This document shows positions 56,256 through 64,000 of a stretch of DNA of 64,000 bases, one piece after another. Within the stretch, counting starts at the first letter, position 1. The number at the start of each line of letters is the position of its first letter. The DNA is taken from the NCBI GenBank assembly GCA_001600455.1, contig BCKC01000002.1:5669682-5733681 (forward strand). The letters run 5' to 3'. The notes under the pieces were generated by a model. The model worked only from the letters and a program-made list of their open reading frames with translations, made no database searches and was not told the DNA's origin. The stretch is from Endocalyx cinctus (taxonomy: Eukaryota > Ascomycota > Sordariomycetes > Amphisphaeriales > Apiosporaceae). The position numbers and the translations under genes were made by a program.

Positions 56256-58075
56256 CGTAGAGGTAATATGTAGTCATAGGCCTAGCTCTAATAAAGGCCG
56301 TGATGATGCAACTTAGTGGGGATTAATAGCTCCTGGATAGTAATGTTGTGGTAGCCCCCCGAATAACAGTAACATCAATTCTTCACTACTTCCACGAACG
56401 ATATACAATAGGGATCAGCCATGAATATATACACGACGAGCAAAGGTAGACATGTCAGGGTAAATGGTAATTTATCTGCCCATCATAATCTTTACCCTTG
56501 ATAAGCTTGCAAGCGGACGGTAATTAATCATATCCGGTGAACAAAATAGAATCCGGGCCACTATGCAACCTATCACTTGAATGCTACTCAGTCTCGGGTT
56601 CATATCAAATTTTATCAAATCCGAGATGTAGGTAACGCAGCCTGCTTACATTCTTCTAGGAATGAAGCACCAGGGGGTCGCGAAAAACCAATTACAAGGG
56701 GTATTGTATCCCTATCGTCAACTGACTGATAAGTATACGAGCGCAGCAGAAGCTCGTGAGATTGAAATGCTGAACCCTGATTGATTGGAAGATAGTGATT
56801 ACTGTGCATCATATATGTGACCAACAAGAGATGCTGAAATTTATACTACGTTGTATAAAGTGCCAATGGCCAGGGTTATCAGATGATTCCCCCGTACCCC
56901 AGACCCGTAGGGATCTAGAACTTAAGAGACGTTCAAATTAATCCCAGAAAATAGAAGAGCAGCAGCTTAACATACGGGAGCCTAAACAAGTACAAGCTTT
57001 CCTTTTTTCATGACATGCTTACTTATTGGGTACACAGAATAAGTGACAGTTCAACGCCTTAACATATGCTATCAAGGTGAGTTTACATAATTAATTCTTA
57101 ATTATATATCCAAATTCCCCGCCCTCACTGACATTCTAACCACCTACGACCCATTTCCTGTCACTCTTTCCCGAGCATGTGAATTGATATGAAAAGTTCT
57201 AGATCCCGAATAATTGATATGTGCTCTAGGGTTATTAAATATTAACTTGAAGACTGGGCGTGTGACTTACATAAATTTTTCTTTTTTTAACAAAGTGATA
57301 ATAATAATTATGATGCACTCTATTTATCTAGTAAACTGTCACAAACTCATTATGAACAGTGTATACACGTGGTGTTCTCGTATGACTTCTAAAATTACAC
57401 TTGCCATCGCCATTCAGACACTTTTCTTTGTTATCATTGAAAAGAATTCAATAATACCTGAGTTAGTCCGTCTCCATTCTTTGACCTTATTTAGTCAAAA
57501 AAGTTTTTTACACGATTTCATACTCATTCTTGATCCCAAAACCATTAATAAAGTCTATTATTCATCTTTGTTTTATTCTCTTTTCTTCTCTACAGATAAA
57601 GGGGAAGATTCAAACAATGTCCCTTTCACAGGGAATATTCGACATTATCTTATCGTGAATATAATTGCATTATTGATATTAAGTATATAAGATATCCTGA
57701 CGATCCATACCCGAAAATTTTCTAAACATTGCACTATCAAAACCAGAACAATCAACTATAAAAATCAACACAGCACCGAAAAAGTCATTTTTTACGAACT
57801 TTTTACTGGAGAAGAAAGACGAAAAAGAAATAGAAAGAAGTTGATCTTCATCTATAGAAGTCGACGTGTAGATAGAGAGGAGCGCTGTTGAGTAAGTGTA
57901 CCTTTTCAGAAAATCGATGGGAAAAGCAGACAAGGTCTACTATCAATTTTCTCATTATTTTCTTTCGAGATCATATATAAATCATCGCACGAAGTCCAAA
58001 GTCGGACTTAATACCCGGGACAATCTCTGATCCTTTGCCATAATCAAACCTATTTAATCGTCGGCCTTAAAGGAG
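56256..58075. other. Intergenic region between divergent P450 and disordered-protein gene
   Basis: 1.8 kb, AT-rich. An open stretch at 57214-57690 begins with TTG and has random-looking AT-rich composition, so I do not count it as a gene. No other supported feature. Confidence 0.5.
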
Positions 58076-59902
58076 ATGTCTAATTCCCACCCCCAATCCA
58101 ATTCTTCCAAACCTGGCGCCAATAAGGCAGAGAGTAAACATGACCCAGCACCGCTGTCAGCCACCTTACCTCTGGCCCTAGGTTCGGCCGCTATTACTTC
58201 ACCGAAACTCAACAAAGGCTCGGATAATCCTAGGCGTCGCCCATCAAAGCCTAAGCTTTCTATCCTAGGAGGGATTCCGTCCGCCGCTAGTCGTACCCCG
58301 TCTTTCGAGCGAAAGGCGAGTTCGACGCCGACACTTCAAGACCTCATCGCCCTTCGCGACTCCCTTCCCTCTCCGTCGTCCCGGTCTCCGCGCTTGAGGC
58401 GAAGACAAAGCTCTACCCTTAAGGAACTGGTGGAGCAGAAAGACTTGATCCAGCAGAGGGCCGCTAACATTCATAAGCGACAGACCTCGTCCAGCTCTAT
58501 AATAACTTTACGAGCCGACCCAGACACTCGCGCTCTGGCCGAGTCAGTCGGTGTTACTTACGAAGAAGATACAGCGTCTTATCGCCACTTCTCCGAAAAT
58601 ACGGAGAGCCCCATGGGGAAAAGTAAAGCTCCGTGGTGCGAAGGCTTTGACTTCGTAGAGCATCCGCTTCGACCGGCCATTACTAACGTCATTGAGAAGC
58701 AGCATCATAACTCGTCCTCTTCGTTCTCTTCTGCTTCTTTGGTAGGGTCTTTAGCAGGAGGTACGCGACGTCCTTCGGTTCGATCGATCCAACAGGCCCG
58801 CAAAGTGGTTAGTCCTGATCAAACAAGAGGAACGGCGATAGACCCTTCGAGGCAGGCGCAGAAGGAAGCAATTACTACGATTGCCGAAAAAGGTGAAACA
58901 GAGAGGATGTCGAAGAGACCACCGCCACCCATCAAGACCGACTCCCACTCGGTTCCAAGGCAAGTATCTGCTAATGCTACCGCCTCCGCTAACAGCGGCC
59001 ATAGAGCCACATCAAATCTCGAAGTGCCTCAACATCAGCAACGTCAAATGAAGTCACCCCAAGTTGAACGAGGCGAAAGTTCCAACCGCCGCGTATTCAC
59101 GAATTTCGACCAACTGAACCTACCCGTCGCGCCACCCTCCCCGGCCGCGAGCCACGCCTCGGATCGCTCGGCCCGGGGCCTCAAGGGGGCCGTCTCATCC
59201 CTATTATCGCGCAAGGCGACGGAGGCAGGCAAGAAGGCCGTCGTTCCGGGCGCCGGAAAAAAGGACGGCGGCAGGGACGGTAGCGGCGACGGCGACCCGA
59301 ATAAGCGCAAGCCGATCATCAGCGCGCCCGTGCCGGCCCCCCGCCTCGGCGAGAAGGACGCCGCCGGCCTCGAGTACGTCGTCGAGTCGTACCTCCGACG
59401 GCCCTGCTCCCGGGACCTCGACCGATCGCCCACGTTCGCGCCGCGCGGAGGCGGTACCGACGCGGGTCCGCAACACCGGCCGTCGACGCGCAGCACCGAG
59501 CTGCACTTCGGCGCGCGGTACGCGACCTCGGTGGCGCCGCGAAAGTCGTCGCCCGGTCCTCGCCGTCCGACCGCGGCCGAGTTCCGCGTCCTGGAGCTGA
59601 TGGAGGCCGAGGCGCGACGGCGGGTGCGGAAGCACAGCGTGGTCGAGTCGGATTTCGAGAGGGATTGGAACGCCTGGTTGGACGGGAGAAGGGAAGGGAG
59701 CGCGACGATAGAAGGTGTGGATTTGGCCGAGTATTACCCCCGGATGCGCGTCGAGATTCAGAAGGTTCTCGAGGCCCAGAAGGACGTCGCTTCGAGGCTG
59801 GTGAGGGGCAATCCGAGAGGTTATTCGGATATTAGGAAGGCCGCGCTGAGGGTCGCGGAAAGGTTCGAGAGTGAAGAAGAGGCTGCGCAACGGCACTTTT
59901 AG
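58076..59902 (+). CDS. Hypothetical, largely disordered basic protein (608 aa)
   Basis: Single-exon ORF with a well-placed ATG at 58076. The first 480 residues are low-complexity and Ser/Arg/Pro-rich, with short basic clusters and LK(D/E)L(I/V)xxxD-type segments repeated near residues 90 and 120 (LQDLIALRDSL and LKELVEQKDLI). A compact region near 185 (KAPWCEGFDFVEHPLRP) looks conserved. The last 110 residues are predicted helical (EFRVLELMEAEARRRVRKHSV...), ending in RFESEEEAAQRHF. GC content rises sharply between about 59100 and 59700, producing long shadow ORFs on the other strand. There are no TM segments or enzyme motifs. I do not recognise the family; it resembles fungus-specific scaffold or cytoskeletal proteins only in composition. 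Confidence 0.72.
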   Translation: MSNSHPQSNSSKPGANKAESKHDPAPLSATLPLALGSAAITSPKLNKGSDNPRRRPSKPKLSILGGIPSAASRTPSFERKASSTPTLQDLIALRDSLPSPSSRSPRLRRRQSSTLKELVEQKDLIQQRAANIHKRQTSSSSIITLRADPDTRALAESVGVTYEEDTASYRHFSENTESPMGKSKAPWCEGFDFVEHPLRPAITNVIEKQHHNSSSSFSSASLVGSLAGGTRRPSVRSIQQARKVVSPDQTRGTAIDPSRQAQKEAITTIAEKGETERMSKRPPPPIKTDSHSVPRQVSANATASANSGHRATSNLEVPQHQQRQMKSPQVERGESSNRRVFTNFDQLNLPVAPPSPAASHASDRSARGLKGAVSSLLSRKATEAGKKAVVPGAGKKDGGRDGSGDGDPNKRKPIISAPVPAPRLGEKDAAGLEYVVESYLRRPCSRDLDRSPTFAPRGGGTDAGPQHRPSTRSTELHFGARYATSVAPRKSSPGPRRPTAAEFRVLELMEAEARRRVRKHSVVESDFERDWNAWLDGRREGSATIEGVDLAEYYPRMRVEIQKVLEAQKDVASRLVRGNPRGYSDIRKAALRVAERFESEEEAAQRHF

Positions 59903-60481
59903 GCTGGCTAGTTACTGCGACTAAGTTGCTAAACTACCTACGGTGACGACGGGACATTATATGTAAGCGCAGGGGTGGTGAGTCCCTGAGCTTTTTAGTA
60001 CCTCTTGTTTGTGTTTTTGCGTACATTTTTTTTTCTCCCCTCCTTAGTAAAATTGGAGTTCTTCGTTACGTAGTTAAATGTTTGCAGCTCGCTAGTTCGT
60101 TGACTGTGCTTCACACAATTTGATTTAGTATGATACACTTGCTGTCTATCTTCAACAGGAATGTATACAGAAAAATTAGAATAAAATTGTTTCCAGAGTT
60201 TTTTTATGGTCTATCCACCTTGTTCTCTTCTGTGCAGGTATATCCGTGGACACTCGGGCGCAGTTCTAAGGTTTATAGTATCGAAAGCGTTCTATGACTA
60301 TAACGTGATATCACGATACTGAGTATATTCACTTAGGTTTTCAAGACGGCATTCAGTGTATCACAGACTCAGATATTCGAGCCAATCAGCATATGATCGA
60401 TGATGGTGGTGATACGGCATATCTCTGTATCACCGATGTTCGCTTCGGAATAATTACCCTAAGACCCGAGGTGTCAACACT

Positions 60482-60498
60482 GGGGGGGGGGGGGGGGG
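60482..60498. repeat. G homopolymer (about 17)
   Basis: Uninterrupted G run followed by T4 and A9. Length may be inexact because of sequencing error in homopolymers; a G-quadruplex is possible. Confidence 0.85.
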
Positions 60499-62123
60499 GT
60501 TTTAAAAAAAAAAGAATACGGAGACACATAAACTCCGGAAGGGACATGTATATGCACGCCGGTGCGGAGATGTAGGTTTTTTATGGCGCCGCAGGTACAT
60601 AAAAGCTTTCACCTAGCTTCACGTAGCGTCCTCGGTCCGTTTACCAGGTCCGACCCTGTAGAGCCGTCCGAACGTTCACGTATGTAAGGGTATGGCGTCT
60701 AGTGTAATAATCTAAATCAACTCTTCGACACGCGAAAGGACAGGAGAGTGTCAGAAAATATCTAAACAGCGGTAGCAGGAAAAAGAATGATCTGCTGCAG
60801 TGGAACTATGGTACGTACGCGAAGGAACGCGGTTAATATGACGATGGGCATAAATTACCTTATACTAGTAATAGCTGCGTAACCTCGGTGATAATAAGCC
60901 AGTGCTTCTTAATGTCGCACTAATGTTACTAGAAGATGTCAAGTTTAAATAGGTTTAGGAAATCATCTACGTTAAAGCCTCTTTGGATAAAATTGAATCA
61001 AAATCTAATATATCTGAATTAGTCCGTTTACAAAACTCACCAAAATATGAGACGCTTAATCTGCTGAGATGTCTGGTTGATACCGAGACCGTAGCACTAC
61101 TTATACAACTTACTTTTACTATTTATAGTAGAGCTTCTCAGACAATTTCTAAAGCGATAGAAGGGCAATGGCGACTTTCTGGATATTTCTCTCGTGCACT
61201 TACGGCGAAGGAATGTATATACGTTAGGATATATCAGAAGAGGAAGTGGAAAACCGAGATATGCCGTTTCGGGGTCCCCGTTACGCCGGTTTTCTTGGGC
61301 GTTGGAATCCGAGCCTGTAGTTCGAACCTAGTATTGTTGGGTTTAAACTAAGTATAGAAAGGGGCACTTTAAGTGATTGATGTTTGACTTTTTTTTTTTG
61401 CCATCAAGTATACTATGTATATACCGAGCTTGCGCCTAAAATGTAATAGGAAATTGTCCCTGATACTGTGCAACGTTATTTAACTAGTATCTTTATAGAA
61501 TCGCAGATTCTTCTTCTGATGGGGCCGTTATCTGCTGTCAGCTGCGTAGTAGATGAGCTACTGTATGACTCTGGAACGGGAACTAAAAAAAAGTAGACGA
61601 TGGTCTGGAAAGAGTCCGACGAATGAGGATGGTTATAAGAGCATCAAGTATGATACTAGTCGGTTTTGGGACGCGAGGGATGGGGTGATTGAGTCATGAG
61701 CTAAGAGAAAGTCGCGATCTTAGCTCGAAGATCATCGTTGTCGCTATCGACAGCTAGTCTACTATTTTAAATTCCTGCTGATCAAATAATAAAGAGGTCA
61801 TACAAGGATCTGGTGTCGACAATTAAACTGGACTAAAGGAATCTGTACGAAGTGAACCTCGGTTAAGCGAAGGGGGTGCTGAAAAGAAGCAAAGTCGATA
61901 GAAAGAAAAGCAAGAAAAGAAAGGAAAAAAGAACCATATCCTCCTCAAATGTTGGGTCTTATGTATAAATTAGAATTGTCGGGTGAAGCGGCTTTGTGAA
62001 TCATTCATCAATTCCAAATATGACTATCTCTACTAGAAATATAACGATGGCTGGAAATGCTCGTGCTATAGTGACACAGCACCGCTAGTGTAGTGTCATG
62101 TAATAAAGAGAAAAAAAAGGAAA

Positions 62124-62128
<5 letters not shown>

Positions 62129-62158
<30 letters not shown>
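62129..62158. repeat. (AG)15 microsatellite
   Basis: Fifteen consecutive AG units in intergenic DNA. Confidence 0.95.
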
Positions 62159-62160
<2 letters not shown>

Positions 62161-64000
62161 GAACCGTCAACTGCAAGGCTGACATTGACAAGATGATTGA
62201 TGCAGTCGTGGCGCTGTCTCAGTTAAGCTGGTGTCGCGTTTGTGTAATGTGTAATGGGGTAACAGGGGGGGGTGGTTTAGGATAGTGAATTGTTGGTTTA
62301 GGATGACGACCTGACGGATTGAAGATCTTTCAGTCTCAGCCTTAGTTCGTACTGTAAAGTAATAGATCATGCGAAAGCCATTGTTTGCCGAGGTTTGTGT
62401 TTCCAAATGTTCGTAATAATATGATACGAAACAGCAAACATACCTTTTTTTTCCCAAGGAAGAAAAAAAAGAAAAAGAAAATAACAACACAGCCTGTATT
62501 TTTATTCCAGTCAGTGTCGAAAGCATAATCGGCTTTAATCTGGGGCGGGATGAGCTGATCGTCTCGACTGCCGATTTTGTGTGGACTACACTACGTAAGA
62601 TCTGAGGGAGGGAGGGGCATGCTCTAAGGTTTTTTGGCCTTCGGACAATGCGGATGTCGAGATAGTGCATATGAATACTTTTGAGCAGGGGTTAAAAAAA
62701 GGGACAGAGATGGGTTTACCCCAGCTTATCGCGAAGGAGTCGAGCTGCGTTGTTAATCATGTCAGGGTGGCGTGTATACATATACGAACGTGATCAGACT
62801 TCAAAGTAGTATGCATACCTAGGTACGTAGGTATGGCAGTCAAGCTTGAAAGGTTTAAGTTTCATAAGAGGATTCGTTGATTCATTTTTGCCGTAGAATT
62901 ACGGCAATAGAGTAGGTATGCGGTATCAGTATTGGTATCGGCATCAATGTTAAACGCCGTATAAAAGCACGAAGAACAATAATGATGGTACGGCATAAAC
63001 GAGAACGAGGCGCCTGTGACTCGGTACGTTATAAGAAGCCAAACACGAACCCATGTTTCGTGGCGTATATGTATGCGTAGAGATAGAGATGCTCAATCTT
63101 GATAGTGTACGCATATATTATGATACTATACTAGGATAGTATACAAGTACGTACATAGTACACATACATAGTAGTACTAGATGAAGGGTAATACCCTGTC
63201 AATCGGAGCGCGTTTCAGATCCTGTCGAGCGGCACAATGTAGGGTATGACGGAGCGTTTATTGATAGGAGACAGAATGAGATGGTGGATGAATAATTGGG
63301 AATCTGGATGGGACTTACGGGAATAATTGAAATAGTGGAATGGAATGATACCTAGAAATAGAGTAAATTAAGGGACATTATCGACACACGCACGCAAGCA
63401 CTTACAAAGTAACTCAAGCACGATAATGGAACATAATACAGAGTACGGAGTATACGCATATCTACCAGGTAAAGCAAGGTTGAGCGTGTCTACCCAGGTA
63501 TTGTAGATACTGGAATATGAGAGGGCTATGAAATGGATATTCCTTATCGGCAGGGCAAAAAGGACGGAGTAGGTACTTGAGACGGGTACTTAAGTACCTC
63601 ATTTAAGGTTTGAGAAATATACTAACCTAGTACTGTGTACACATTACTGCAGGGAGTACCTATACAGTATTAGCCCTGGGTGAGACGTAAGGTACTTAAG
63701 TAGGTAAGTACTTGCAAGTAGGTAGTATACTTAAATTAATGTGAACCTTTATTTTATTTTATTCATTGATTTTTATTCATTTGTTTACCTTTTACCCCTG
63801 ATTCTTTCTTAATTCAGTTAGCTTTACCGTTATACAGAGAGGGTTTGATACCAAAGTCGTATTAGTCTGTTTAATATGAAATTTTATGTGCGCAACACGT
63901 ACATTCTGTAGTATACATTCTGTCGCATCGCATAATATTTCGCGTATGAGGATTGACCTACCTGCCTTTATGCTATCTTATAGACCCAGAAAATATCTTA

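Larger units (their letters stand above)
59903..64000. other. Terminal 4.1 kb without a supported gene
   Basis: AT-rich spacer with a G17 homopolymer (60482-60498), an (AG)15 microsatellite (62129-62158) and dense TACTTAAGTA/TAGGTACC-type palindromes at 62810-62835 and 63570-63735. ORFs at 60983-61351 (starts TTG) and 62167-62670 (minus) lack recognisable motifs. Confidence 0.55.

Noticed and set aside
57214..57690. Open frame of 158 codons on the plus strand
   Set aside because: It starts with TTG, is AT-rich with random-looking composition, contains no motif, and lies in a divergent promoter region.
58265..59896. Several long minus-strand frames opposite the 608-aa gene
   Set aside because: They are shadows caused by the high GC at third codon positions of the plus-strand gene; compositions are Arg/Pro/Gly-rich as expected of antisense.
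60983..61351. Open frame of 122 codons on the plus strand
   Set aside because: It starts with TTG, has no upstream promoter-like tract or recognised domain, and lies in degraded spacer.
62167..62670. Open frame of 167 codons on the minus strand
   Set aside because: It has a true ATG, but the protein is low-complexity, runs through A-rich tracts and has no family resemblance.
1..64000. CRISPR arrays, bacterial operon signals and Shine-Dalgarno sites
   Set aside because: No regularly spaced repeats were seen, and the spliceosomal introns show this is eukaryotic DNA.

Overview
The window is nuclear DNA of a filamentous ascomycete (Pezizomycotina). Genes carry short 45-110 bp introns with GT-AG borders and fungal branch sites. 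The protein families are typical of moulds: a multimodular NRPS, an ABCC pump, a questin-oxidase-like protein, a fungal lipoxygenase, a GH128 and an ergosteryl-glucosidase-type GH5. Coding DNA is moderately GC-rich and the long spacers are AT-rich. A Sordariomycete is my guess, at low confidence.

Layout. 1-7778 (minus): 5' part of an NRPS reading A-T-C-A-T-E-C, running off the left edge. 10956-16140 (plus): 12-exon ABCC transporter. 18752-20761 (minus): MFS sugar transporter, divergent from an intronless GH5 glycosidase at 22013-24088. 25330-26828 (plus): GT25-like glycosyltransferase. 27106-28694 (minus): questin-oxidase-like enzyme. 28.7-33.6 kb: gene-poor, with one broken ORF. 33643-35650 (plus): secreted lipoxygenase. 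36.6-37.8 kb: decayed Gln/Pro-rich gene. 41058-42104 (plus): SDR with one nonsense codon. 42852-43943 (minus): GPI-type GH128. 45312-46187 (plus): acidic hypothetical. 47013-48259 (plus): class I methyltransferase. 48748-50085 (plus): ruined FAD amine oxidase. 50679-52994 (minus): protein kinase. 54421-56255 (minus): P450. 58076-59902 (plus): disordered basic protein. 59.9-64 kb: no gene I can support.

How the genes relate. The NRPS and the ABCC pump form a plausible synthesis/export pair. Both visible A domains have the same eye-read specificity code, and the second module epimerises, so the simplest product start is X then D-X. The questin-oxidase-like protein, lipoxygenase, SDR, methyltransferase and P450 look like tailoring enzymes, but no PKS or terpene cyclase lies in the window. 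They may be scattered, or remains of an older cluster.

Decay is the strongest theme. Several loci between 30 and 50 kb are broken, and most identifiable nonsense codons are ones a C-to-T change would give. A pair of dispersed repeats differs almost only by transitions, and an LTR-like remnant has a primer-binding-like site with G-to-A changes. Together these fit repeat-induced point mutation or a similar C-to-T process in an accessory region.
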